This document shows positions 1 to 7,204 of a stretch of DNA of 7,204 nucleotides, in pieces. The translations under genes and the position numbers were made by a program. Source of the DNA: an uncultured Ruaniaceae bacterium. GTDB lineage: Bacteria > Actinomycetota > Actinomycetes > Actinomycetales > Beutenbergiaceae. Each line of letters starts with the position of its first letter. Position 1 is the stretch's first letter. The notes below the pieces were generated by a model. The model had not been told where the DNA came from. It saw nothing but the letters and a program-made list of their open reading frames with translations, and made no database searches. Location of the stretch: the NCBI GenBank assembly GCA_947251855.1, contig CAMXUZ010000230.1, positions 1-7,204 on the forward strand, in the 5' to 3' direction.

Positions 1-313
1 CCCTTTGCGCCGTCGGCGCGATCGTCGGGGCGGAGCCGGGCGGGCGGGAGACATCGGTACGCACGGGATACGTATCGGTCTCCGACGTACCCGTCACCGT
101 CGACCTCACGGGGACCTTCAGCGACGGGCGGTGTTCACCGGAGAATCTCGCCGCGGCGGGGGAGGAGGCCCTCTCGCATCTCGAGCCCGCCTCGGACGTC
201 CACGCGACGGCGCGGTATCGCGCGCAGTTGGTGCGAGTCCTGACGGCCCGAGCGATCACCAACGCCTATGAGGACGCGCGCGCACGCAACCAACAAAACG
301 AGTCGAAAGGTGC

Positions 314-317
<4 letters not shown>
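1..317 (+). CDS. Molybdenum hydroxylase FAD-binding subunit, C-terminal part (partial, CoxM-like)
   Basis: Only the last 104 codons are visible (first complete codon at 3, stop TGA at 315-317); the N-terminal FAD-binding part lies outside the window. The visible part matches the C-terminal domain of the medium, FAD-binding subunit of CO dehydrogenase / xanthine dehydrogenase-type enzymes. Its ending HLEPASDVHATARYR, followed by QLVRVLTARAITNAYEDA, is very typical of this family. In the family this subunit takes electrons from the two iron-sulphur clusters of the small subunit and passes them through FAD to an acceptor. The stop overlaps the small-subunit start as ATGA (314-317), so the two are probably translationally coupled. 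The tail NQQNESKGA looks like an unstructured extension, and its codons also carry the ribosome binding site of the next gene. Family assignment is firm; substrate is not determinable from this piece. Confidence 0.93.
305..312 (+). promoter_or_regulatory. Ribosome binding site deciding the small-subunit start
   Basis: GAAAGGTG lies inside the last codons of the FAD subunit gene. Two in-frame ATG codons follow, at 314 and 317. Counted from the GG at 309-310, the gap is 3 bases to the first ATG and 6 to the second. The second ATG therefore has the more usual spacing, although the first gives the common ATGA overlap with the upstream stop. The true N-terminus may be one residue shorter than annotated. 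The 9-mer CGAAAGGTG recurs at 3231-3239 before the coxG-like gene. Confidence 0.5.
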
Positions 318-846
<529 letters not shown>

Positions 847-850
<4 letters not shown>

Positions 851-3240
851 CGACGCGCAGCATCGGCGAACCCATCGCCCGGGTCGAGGATGAACGGTTG
901 GTCACCGGCCGGGGAAAGTACATCGATGACGTCCTTCCCGGCGCCCTGGAGATGGCGGTGCTGCGCAGCCCGCACGCACACGCGAAGATCCTCTCCATCG
1001 AGATCGACGAGGTGCTCGACCTCGAGGGCGTGCACGCGGTCTACACCTACGAGGACCTCCCGGGTTCGATGGCCGAACCGTTGCCGCTGCTGATCCCCCA
1101 CCCCACGCTCACCCACGGCCGCACCCAGTACGCGCTCGCTCATGACGAGGTGAACTACGTGGGCGAGGCGATCGCCGTCGTCGTCGCCGACGATCGCTAC
1201 ATCGCCGAGGACGCCGTCGACCGGATCCGCGTGGAATATCAACCGCTCACCCCGGTCGTCGGGATCGATAACGCCCGCAAGGCCGAGCAGCTCGTGCACG
1301 AGGACGTGCCGGGAAACATCGCCGCCCGGATGGAGCAGGGGTTCGGGGACGCCCGCGGGGCGATCGACGCCGCCCCCAACCGGCTCGTGCTCGAGGTCGA
1401 GATCGAACGCAGCGCCTCCACCCCGCTCGAGGGGCGAGGAACGGTCGCGCGCTGGGATAGCGACCTGGGGCGGCTCAGCGTGTGGAGCTCCACGCAGACC
1501 TCGACCGGGGTGCGCGCCGCGATCGCATCGAAGCTCGGTCTGGATCTCGGCAGCGTCGACGTCATCACCCCCGACGTCGGGGGCGGCTTCGGCGTCAAAG
1601 TGATGCACCCGTGGCCCGAGGAACTCCTCGTTCCGTTCGCCGCCCGCGCCCTGGGCCGGCCGGTGAAATTCATCGAGGACCGCCGCGAACACTTCATCTC
1701 CTCCGCCCACGAACGCGGCCAACAGCAGCGCATCGAGGTGGGCTTCGACGACGAGGGTCGGGTACAGGGGATCAACTTCGAGTTCTGGCACGACCACGGG
1801 GCGTACATCCCCTACGGTCTCATCGTCCCGATCATCACCTCCACCCAGTTCCTCGGGCCCTACAAGATCCCCAACTACCGGGTAGTCTTCGAGAGCCTGT
1901 ACACGAACACCGTCATCGTCACCCCCTACCGCGGCGCCGGGCGCCCCCAAGGGGTCTACGCGATGGAGCGGATGATGGACGCCATCGCCGCAGAACTGGA
2001 AATGGACCGCACCCGGGTGCGGGAGAACAACTTCATCCAACCCGAGGAGTTCCCCTACGCGCACGGGGAACTGGTGTTCCAGGACGGCCGCGCGCTCATC
2101 TACGACTCGGGTGACTACCCCGAACTCATGAAGAAGGCCAAGGACCTCGTGGAATGGGACGAGTTCGAACGGTTCCGCGAGGCCGCCCGAACCGAGGGCC
2201 GCAGCGTCGGCATCGGGATCGCCTGCTACGTCGAGGGCACCGGCGTGGGGCCCTACGAGGGCGGCCACGTGACGATCGAGACGAGCGGGAAGGTCAAAGT
2301 CTCCACCGGGCTGACGAGCCAGGGCCAAGGCCACCAGACCGCCTTCGCCCAGATCGTTGCCGAGGAGCTCGGGGTGCGGTTCGAGGACGTCGAGGTCGTC
2401 ACCGGGGATACGCGCCGCTCGCCGTACTCCGTGGGCACCTTCGCCTCCCGGGCGGCGGTGATGAGTGGGTCGGCGATCGCGCTCGCCGCGCGCAAGACCC
2501 GCGCGAAGGCGCTGCGGATCGCGGCCGACGCCCTGGAAGTGGACGAGGACGACCTGCAGATCGAGGGCGGGGTCGTGTCCGTCAAAGGCGCCCCCGGGAA
2601 CGAGATCGATATGGGCACGCTCGCCGTGCTCGCCAACCCGTTGCGCTACGCCTTCGACGAGGCCTCCCGGGCGGCGACCCAGTTCGCCGTCGGGGATCCG
2701 AACAAACCCCCGGTGAGCGAGGGCGATGAGCCCGGGCTGGAGGGCAAGGACTTCTATTCCCCGATGCGCTCGACGTTCGCCAGCGGGATCCACGCGGTGG
2801 TCGTGGAGACGGATCCGCTCACCGCGGAGATCTCGATCCTCAAATACGCGGTCGTGCACGACTGCGGCACGCTCATCAACCCGAGGATCGTCGAGGGGCA
2901 GATCCACGGCGGGGTCGCCCAAGGAGTGGGAGGCGCGCTGTACGAACGCATGATCTATGACGAGGGCGGGCAGCTGCAGAACGCCTCGTTCATGGACTTC
3001 CTCATCCCCTTCGTCACCGAGGTGCCCGAACGGATCGACATCGACCACATGGTCACCCCCTCCCCGCTGAACCCGCTCGGGATCAAGGGGGCCGGCGAAG
3101 CCGGCGTGATCCCCACCTCCGCGGCGTTCGCCGCTGCGATCGAGGATGCCGAGGGGTTCCCGATCACGTCGATGCCGATCTCGCCGTCCGAACTTTTTGA
3201 ACTACGACTCAAGCACCGTGCCGAAGACGACGAAAGGTGA
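847..3240 (+). CDS. Molybdenum hydroxylase catalytic (molybdopterin) subunit, CoxL-like, not form I CODH
   Basis: 797 residues, the usual size for the large subunit of three-subunit xanthine dehydrogenase / CO dehydrogenase-type enzymes, which hydroxylate a substrate carbon with water at a Mo-cytosine-dinucleotide centre. Start GTG at 847 is chosen because the conserved N-terminus (IGEPIARVEDERLVTGRGKY) begins a few residues later and the start overlaps the upstream stop as GTGA. Visible motifs are GGGFGVK (245-251), PYRGAGRP (360-367), SQGQGHQT (491-498, cofactor-binding loop) and GIKGAGEAG with the catalytic base Glu751. In form I CO dehydrogenase the active-site loop reads VAYRCSFR with an essential Cys; here that position is Gly363, so CO oxidation of the classical type is not expected. 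The gene order M-S-L resembles form I operons, while the loop resembles form II / general hydroxylases. No Tat or Sec signal is visible, so a cytoplasmic enzyme is likely. Substrate unknown; N-heterocycles, purines and aldehydes are family options. Confidence 0.95.
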
Positions 3241-3242
3241 GG
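3233..3242 (+). promoter_or_regulatory. Strong ribosome binding site of the coxG-like gene
   Basis: AAAGGTGAGG spans the stop codon of the catalytic subunit (TGA 3238-3240) and ends 4 bases before the ATG at 3247. It supports that ATG as the start; the next in-frame codon group upstream contains the stop TGA at 3238, so no longer protein is possible. Confidence 0.7.
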
Positions 3243-3246
3243 CGCC

Positions 3247-3912
3247 ATGAAGGTGACCGGAACAACGACGATGGATGCTCCCAAGGAGAAGGTGTGGGAG
3301 GCATTCATGGACCCCGACATCCTCGTCAGCACGATTCCCGGCTGCGACCGGCTTGAAGAGACCGGCGAGAACCAATACCTCGCAACGGTGACGGCAGGCG
3401 TGGGATCGATCAAAGGCTCCTACCAGGGCAAGGTCGCGCTATCGAACCTGAAGAAACACGAATCCCTCACTCTGGATGCGCAAGCGGCGGGGGCGACCGG
3501 GACGATCGGGGTCGAGGTGCAGGTGACGTTCACCGATCTCGACGGCGAGAAGACCCAGATCGATTACGACGCCGATGCCACGGTCGGTGGTGTGATCGGC
3601 GGGGTGGGCCAGCGGATGCTCACGTCCGTGAGCAAGCGGATGGCCAGCGAATTCTTCAACAACGTCAACAAGGTTCTCACGGGCGCGACGCCCTTGGCCG
3701 CGAGCGCTCCCGATGCCGAAGGCAACACCGCCGCGGGGCCCTCCCCGGCGGGCGCGAGCAGTACCGCCCCGATGGCCGCGGCGTCGGCGGCACCGAACGC
3801 CGGCGCCGGTGCGAGAAGCAGTCACGAAGACCTGTTCAAAGGCTTCCTCGCCGGCACCCTCGCCACGCTCCTGGGCGTGCTCGTGGGCGCGATCGCAGCG
3901 CGGCGGCGATGA
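3247..3912 (+). CDS. coxG: CoxG-type SRPBCC protein with C-terminal membrane anchor
   Basis: 221 residues. Residues 1-147 form a CoxG-type SRPBCC (START-like) fold, shown by MKVTGTTTMDAPKEKVWEAF, the IPGCDRLEE motif (30-38) and the Gly-rich GGVIGGVGQRML stretch (114-125) before the last helix. Residues 148-192 are an Ala/Pro/Gly/Ser-rich flexible linker. Residues about 196-217 (LFKGFLAGTLATLLGVLVGAIA) form one hydrophobic helix ending in three arginines, i.e. a tail anchor with the domain on the cytoplasmic side. CoxG is known in Oligotropha for attaching CO dehydrogenase to the membrane, and mycobacterial CoxG has been proposed to carry quinone to the enzyme. By inference this protein links the upstream hydroxylase to the respiratory chain. 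It starts 6 bases after the catalytic gene stops. Its partner enzyme is not a form I CO dehydrogenase, so the symbol describes the family, not CO use. Confidence 0.9.
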   Translation: MKVTGTTTMDAPKEKVWEAFMDPDILVSTIPGCDRLEETGENQYLATVTAGVGSIKGSYQGKVALSNLKKHESLTLDAQAAGATGTIGVEVQVTFTDLDGEKTQIDYDADATVGGVIGGVGQRMLTSVSKRMASEFFNNVNKVLTGATPLAASAPDAEGNTAAGPSPAGASSTAPMAAASAAPNAGAGARSSHEDLFKGFLAGTLATLLGVLVGAIAARRR

Positions 3913-3926
3913 ATCACGCCGCCGCG
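3899..3926 (+). repeat. Perfect 10-bp inverted repeat (stem-loop) spanning the coxG-like stop codon
   Basis: CGCGGCGGCG (3899-3908) is followed by an 8-base loop ATGAATCA and the exact reverse complement CGCCGCCGCG (3917-3926). All ten pairs are G-C, so an RNA hairpin would be very stable. The TGA stop (3910-3912) lies in the loop. No T-run follows, so it is not a standard intrinsic terminator. It may be a 3' stability or attenuation element separating the hydroxylase genes from the amidase, whose ribosome binding site begins 11 bases downstream. The left arm is also codons for the terminal Ala-Arg-Arg-Arg, so part of the match could be coincidental; the right arm is non-coding. Confidence 0.6.
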
Positions 3927-3936
3927 AGGATGAACG

Positions 3937-3942
3937 AAGGAG
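3937..3942 (+). promoter_or_regulatory. Ribosome binding site of the amidase gene, long spacing
   Basis: AAGGAG is a good Shine-Dalgarno match but ends 12 bases before the ATG at 3955, longer than the usual 5-9. There is an in-frame stop at 3931-3933 and no ATG, GTG or TTG between it and 3955, so the start is the earliest possible in this frame. Confidence 0.55.
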
Positions 3943-3954
3943 AGACGAACAGTA

Positions 3955-5376
3955 ATGGCCCATGACATCACCATTTGGTCGACCGCGAGGCAGATGGCAG
4001 CAGCCGTAGCGCAGAAGGAAATCTCTGCGCGCGAGCTCCTCGACCTCCACCTCGAGCGCATTGACGAGGTGAATCCCACCCTCAACGCCCTCGTGAGCAT
4101 CGACCCGCAGCGGGCGCGCGAAAGCGCGGCCGCTGCGGACGAGAAGACCGCGCGGGGCGAACCGCTCGGGCCCCTGCATGGTGTTCCCTATGCGGTCAAA
4201 GACACCCACGAGGTCGCGAATTGGCGCAGCACCTTCGGCTCGGTGCTTCGCGCCGAGCACTATCCCAAGCAGGATGAGCTCGTCGTCAAACGCGCCCGCG
4301 ATGCCGGCGCCGTCATCGTGGCCAAGAGCAACGTGCCGGAGTTCGCAGCCGGCTCCCACACCTTCAACCCGATCTTCGGCACCACGGTGAACCCCTACGA
4401 TCCCAGCCGGTCCGCGGGAGGATCCAGCGGCGGTTCCACGGCGGCCCTGGCCAGCGGCATGATCCCGCTCGCCGACGGTTCCGACATGGGCGGATCCCTG
4501 CGCAACCCCGCCTCGTTCTGTAACGTCGTCGGGCTGCGCCCCTCCTTCGGGCGGGTCCCGCAACTGCCGAATCCGAACATCTTCGAAACGACGGCGGTGC
4601 AAGGCCCCCTCGCACGCAACGTCGACGATCTCGCGCTGCTGCTCTCCGTGCAAGCGGGTCCCACCCCGTGGAACTCCGCGGCCCAGGAAACCCCGGGGGC
4701 AACCTTCGCCCACGTCGGCGAGGTCGAACTCACCGGCGTGCGCTTCGCCCTCTCGACCGACCTCGACGGCGCGTTCCAGGTCGACCACCAGGTCGCCGGG
4801 ATCGTCGCCGCGCAGGGCAATATCCTCGAGGAGCTCGGCGCGAGCGTGGCGCAGGTCGCGCCGAACCTGGCAGAGGCCGAAGAGACGTTCCGAACCCTTC
4901 GCGCCTGGCACTTCCAGACCCTCTACGGGGACCTGCTCGCCGAGCACCCCGAGAAGTTCAAGCCGTCGCTGGCGGAGAACATCCGGCTCGGGGAACACCT
5001 CACCGGCCACGACGTCTCCTGGGCCCACCGCATGCGCACGGAGCTCTCGCAACGCATGGCCACCTTCTTCGAGGACTATGACGCCCTCGTGCTGCCCGTG
5101 AGCCAAGTACCTCCCTTCCCCGCGGACCAGGAGTTCCCCGCGGATATCAACGGGCAGGTGCAGGAGACCTACCTCGACTGGATGCGTTCGGCCTACTTCA
5201 TCACCGTGACCGGCTGCCCGGCGATGTCGGTGCCCGCCGGCTTCACCGAGGAGGGGTGGCCCGTGGGCATCCAGATCGTCGCCCGCCCCGGCGGCGAGCG
5301 GCGCCTGCTCGAACTTGCCAAGGCCTACGAACGGGCCACCGGGATCGGAGCCGAGCGCCCCAAACCTCTCGGCTAA
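3955..5376 (+). CDS. Amidase-signature family hydrolase
   Basis: 473 residues, a normal length for the family, which hydrolyses C-N bonds of amides and ureido compounds with a Ser-cisSer-Lys triad. The triad is complete: Lys82 in PYAVKDTHE, cis-Ser157 in SAGGSSGGST and nucleophile Ser181 in GSDMGGSLRNPA. The 24-residue distance between the two serines equals that of well-studied members such as fatty acid amide hydrolase. The C-terminal block TVTGCPAMSVPAGF...WPVGIQIVARPGG is also typical. No signal peptide or membrane helix is visible, so it is probably cytoplasmic. It is a stand-alone amidase rather than GatA, since no gatB or gatC lies beside it. It follows the coxG-like gene by 42 bases, with a stem-loop between, and precedes a hydantoinase-family gene. 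That suggests it hydrolyses an amide or ureido intermediate of the same pathway. The actual substrate is not visible from the sequence. Confidence 0.95.
   Translation: MAHDITIWSTARQMAAAVAQKEISARELLDLHLERIDEVNPTLNALVSIDPQRARESAAAADEKTARGEPLGPLHGVPYAVKDTHEVANWRSTFGSVLRAEHYPKQDELVVKRARDAGAVIVAKSNVPEFAAGSHTFNPIFGTTVNPYDPSRSAGGSSGGSTAALASGMIPLADGSDMGGSLRNPASFCNVVGLRPSFGRVPQLPNPNIFETTAVQGPLARNVDDLALLLSVQAGPTPWNSAAQETPGATFAHVGEVELTGVRFALSTDLDGAFQVDHQVAGIVAAQGNILEELGASVAQVAPNLAEAEETFRTLRAWHFQTLYGDLLAEHPEKFKPSLAENIRLGEHLTGHDVSWAHRMRTELSQRMATFFEDYDALVLPVSQVPPFPADQEFPADINGQVQETYLDWMRSAYFITVTGCPAMSVPAGFTEEGWPVGIQIVARPGGERRLLELAKAYERATGIGAERPKPLG
5349..5374 (+). terminator. Possible stem-loop terminator at the amidase stop codon
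   Basis: AGCCGAG (5349-5355) and CTCGGCT (5368-5374) form a perfect 7-bp inverted repeat around a 12-base loop, with the stop TAA (5374-5376) at its edge. No T-run follows directly; the first T6 run is at 5407-5412, too far away. It could be a weak or non-canonical terminator, or merely a 3' structure. A terminator here would fit the probable new promoter just downstream. Confidence 0.3.
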
Positions 5377-5439
5377 GTTCTGCAACAAAATCCGCGTTCT
5401 CCGTCATTTTTTGACATAGGTATTCGCCCGGAGCGGCGG

Positions 5440-5461
5440 TGCAATATTGGCATACCCAATA
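5440..5461 (+). promoter_or_regulatory. Candidate promoter with overlapping operator dyad ahead of the hyuA-like gene
   Basis: The 98-base gap 5377-5474 is clearly richer in A/T than the genes around it. TGCAATATT at 5440-5448 resembles an extended -10 (TGn plus AATATT, 4 of 6 to TATAAT including the key second A and last T), which would start transcription near 5455. Overlapping it is the perfect dyad TATTGG-CATAC-CCAATA (5445-5461), whose 6-bp arms and 5-base spacer are typical of a dimeric regulator site. A repressor bound there would block the promoter. A consensus-like TTGACA occurs at 5411-5416, but no -10 lies 16-18 bases after it and its distance to AATATT (26 bases) is too long, so the -35 is uncertain. 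The dyad is seen directly; its role is inference. Confidence 0.5.
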
Positions 5462-5463
5462 AC

Positions 5464-5470
5464 AGGAGGG
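5464..5470 (+). promoter_or_regulatory. Ribosome binding site fixing the GTG start of the hyuA-like gene
   Basis: AGGAGGG is nearly the full anti-Shine-Dalgarno match, with 4-5 bases to GTG at 5475. An in-frame TAA at 5460-5462 and the absence of another start codon after it make this GTG the only possible upstream start. The conserved nucleotide-binding motif begins eight residues later. Confidence 0.8.
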
Positions 5471-5474
5471 CTCA

Positions 5475-7204
5475 GTGTCAGAGGCGACGCAGATAAGAAT
5501 CGGCATCGACACCGGTGGAACGTTCACCGACGTCGTCGCGTTCGATAAGGCAACCGGCACGATGGTGACGACCAAAACCCCGTCGACGCCGAGCAACCCG
5601 GCGCGCGGGTTCCTCGCGGGGATCTCCAAAGTGCTCGACATCATGGGGCTGACGGGCGAGGCGATCGAGGCGGTGAGCCACGGCACCACCGTGGGCACCA
5701 ACCAGTTGCTCGAGGAAGACATCGAGAACCTGGGCTTCATCACCAACGCCGGGTATGAGTCCCTGCTCGAGATCGCCCGGCAGTCCGTGCCCGATGGGTA
5801 CGGCAATTCCTACTTCTGGGTGAAGCCGGACCGGATCGTGCCCCGCGACCTCGTGCGCGGAGTGCCCGGGCGGCTCGACGTCGACGGCAAGGAGATCGAG
5901 CCACTCGACGAGGACGCCGCGCGGGAGGTGGCGCGGTGGTTCAAGAAGCGGGGGATCGACACCAACGGAGTCTCGTTGTTGCACGCGTACGCCAACCCCG
6001 CGCACGAGGAGCGGGTCCGGGAGATCCTCGCAGAGGAATTCCCCGAAGCGATCGTCTCCCTCTCCTCCGAAGTGCTGCGGGAGTACCGCGAGTACGAAAG
6101 ATCGATGACGACGCTCGTCGACGCGGCGGTGAAACCGAACCTCTCGCGTTACATCGATAGCGTGAAGACTCGGCTGGACTCCTTCGTCGGGGAGCGCAGC
6201 CACCTGCCCTTCTACGTGATGAAATCCAACGGCGGTGTGTTGAGCGCGGAGGAAGTGGTGCACCAGCCGATCACCACCGTCCTGTCCGGACCCGCCGCAG
6301 GAGCATTAGGCGCGGCACTGAGCAGCAGCCTCGCGGGTTTCGAGCGGGTGCTCACCCTCGACGGGGGTGGAACCTCCACCGACGTGACCGTCGTCATCGA
6401 CGGCGAACCGAGCCTGACCACCGAAGGGGCCGTGGGCGCCTACCCGACGAAGATCCCGATGATCGACGTCGTCACCGTCGGCGCGGGCGGAGGATCGATC
6501 GCGTGGCTCTCCCCGGACGGAACGATGAAGGTCGGGCCGCAATCCGCGGGCGCCGACCCCGGGCCGATCTGTTACGGCAACGGCGGAACCGACGTGACGA
6601 TCACCGACGCCCACGTATTCCTCGGCCGGATCCCTCCGCACCTGCTCGGCGGCGAGATCGGACTCGACGTCGAAGGTGCCCGGGCAGCGATCGAGGAGCT
6701 CGCGGCCGAACTCGGGTTGACCCCGGAAGCGTGCGCGACCGGGATCCTCGAGATCTCCGCCTGGCACCAGGCCAACGCGCTGCGGCAGATCACCGTGAAA
6801 CGTGGGCTGGACGTCCGAGATTTCACGCTCACGACCTTCGGCGGCTCCGGCTCCCTGCTGCTGTGCCGACTCATGGACATCCTCGACATCGCGACCGTGG
6901 TCGTGCCCCTCAACCCCGGCAACCTCTCCGCGTTCGGCCTGTTGACCGTGGACGTGCGCAACGACTACGTGCAGACCCAGATCTCGCTGCACGAGATCCT
7001 CGACGTCACCGCCTCGGCGAACCTCTTCGACGAGCTCACCGAGCGAGCCGCCCGCGCCCTGAGCATCGAGGGCTTCGCTCCCACCGAGCACCAGTTCGCG
7101 CGCTCCGCGGACCTGAGATATTTCGGCCAAGCTTTCGAGGTGCGGGTGCCCGTACCCGACGGCCCGTTCACCGCCGAGACGGCCGATGACGTGGCCGAGT
7201 CCTT
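5475..7204 (+). CDS. Hydantoinase/oxoprolinase family protein, HyuA-type subunit (partial, 3' end cut)
   Basis: 576 codons are visible and the frame is open to the edge; family members are usually near 690 residues, so roughly 110 are missing. These proteins use ATP to open lactam or imide rings (N-methylhydantoinase A, 5-oxoprolinase) or, in relatives, to activate ketones for carboxylation. The actin-like ATPase motifs are present: phosphate-1 GIDTGGTFTDVV (10-21), HGTTVGTN (69-76), phosphate-2 DGGGTSTDV (296-304), GAGGGSIAW (336-344) and SAGADPGP (357-364). Two spots differ from the commonest family text: LDGGGTSTDV rather than LDMGGTSTDV, and FGGSGSLL (455-462) rather than FGGAGPLH. No signal peptide is seen. 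HyuA usually works with HyuB, normally encoded next to it; a hyuB gene is expected just past the right edge. With the upstream molybdenum hydroxylase and amidase, ring opening of an oxidised N-heterocycle is the most sensible guess; acetone- or acetophenone-carboxylase-like activity is the alternative. Confidence 0.93.
   Translation, partial: MSEATQIRIGIDTGGTFTDVVAFDKATGTMVTTKTPSTPSNPARGFLAGISKVLDIMGLTGEAIEAVSHGTTVGTNQLLEEDIENLGFITNAGYESLLEIARQSVPDGYGNSYFWVKPDRIVPRDLVRGVPGRLDVDGKEIEPLDEDAAREVARWFKKRGIDTNGVSLLHAYANPAHEERVREILAEEFPEAIVSLSSEVLREYREYERSMTTLVDAAVKPNLSRYIDSVKTRLDSFVGERSHLPFYVMKSNGGVLSAEEVVHQPITTVLSGPAAGALGAALSSSLAGFERVLTLDGGGTSTDVTVVIDGEPSLTTEGAVGAYPTKIPMIDVVTVGAGGGSIAWLSPDGTMKVGPQSAGADPGPICYGNGGTDVTITDAHVFLGRIPPHLLGGEIGLDVEGARAAIEELAAELGLTPEACATGILEISAWHQANALRQITVKRGLDVRDFTLTTFGGSGSLLLCRLMDILDIATVVVPLNPGNLSAFGLLTVDVRNDYVQTQISLHEILDVTASANLFDELTERAARALSIEGFAPTEHQFARSADLRYFGQAFEVRVPVPDGPFTAETADDVAES

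Noticed and set aside
27..48. G-run cluster (GGGG-N7-GGG-N1-GGG-N1-GGG) resembling a G-quadruplex motif
   Set aside because: It lies inside the FAD subunit coding region in a GC-rich genome where such runs arise easily, and it has no position relative to a start or stop that suggests a role.
3439..5388. A 649-codon open frame on the minus strand opposite the coxG-like and amidase genes
   Set aside because: It spans two well-supported plus-strand genes and the gap between them, shows no domain or motif, and has the same GC-driven composition as other antisense frames here.
5407..5412. T6 run after the amidase as an intrinsic terminator tail
   Set aside because: No stable GC-rich stem lies immediately upstream; the nearest stem ends at 5374, over 30 bases away.
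5478..6263. A 261-codon minus-strand frame opposite the start of the hyuA-like gene, possibly a divergent regulator
   Set aside because: It lacks any helix-turn-helix or other recognisable motif and sits wholly opposite the conserved nucleotide-binding domain of HyuA, so it is a shadow frame.
6306..7130. A 274-codon minus-strand frame opposite the hyuA-like gene
   Set aside because: Same reason: low-complexity translation and full overlap with conserved HyuA motifs on the other strand.

Overview
The window is GC-rich (its coding parts strongly prefer G/C in third codon positions), gene-dense and read entirely on the + strand. GTG starts, 4-base stop/start overlaps and this composition suggest a high-GC actinobacterium. 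The genus cannot be fixed from the sequence.

Positions 1-3912 hold a molybdenum hydroxylase operon of the xanthine dehydrogenase / CO dehydrogenase superfamily. In order these are the C-terminal end of the FAD subunit (coxM-like, cut by the window edge), the complete two-[2Fe-2S] subunit (coxS-like, 314-850), the complete molybdopterin catalytic subunit (coxL-like, 847-3240) and a CoxG-type SRPBCC protein with a C-terminal membrane helix (3247-3912). The first three overlap by 4 bases each, which predicts translational coupling. The catalytic subunit has PYRGAGRP where true form I CO dehydrogenase has the selanyl-cysteine motif VAYRCSFR. It is therefore very unlikely to be a classical CO dehydrogenase and more likely oxidises an N-heterocycle, purine-like compound or aldehyde.

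Positions 3955-5376 encode an amidase-signature hydrolase with an intact Lys-Ser-Ser triad. A perfect 10-bp GC-only inverted repeat straddles the coxG stop codon just upstream of it, and a 7-bp inverted repeat straddles the amidase stop.

An AT-richer 98-base gap (5377-5474) contains a probable promoter/operator: an extended -10-like element overlapping the perfect dyad TATTGG-N5-CCAATA. It is followed by a strong ribosome binding site and the GTG start of a hydantoinase A / 5-oxoprolinase family protein (5475 to beyond the right edge, 576 codons visible).

A plausible joint role, which is inference, is catabolism of a nitrogen heterocycle. The membrane-linked molybdenum hydroxylase would introduce an oxygen next to a ring nitrogen, the HyuA-type ATPase (with an expected HyuB downstream) would open the resulting lactam or imide ring, and the amidase would hydrolyse an open-chain amide. 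The substrate cannot be named from the sequence. I see no tRNA, rRNA, CRISPR array, insertion sequence or other mobile element.
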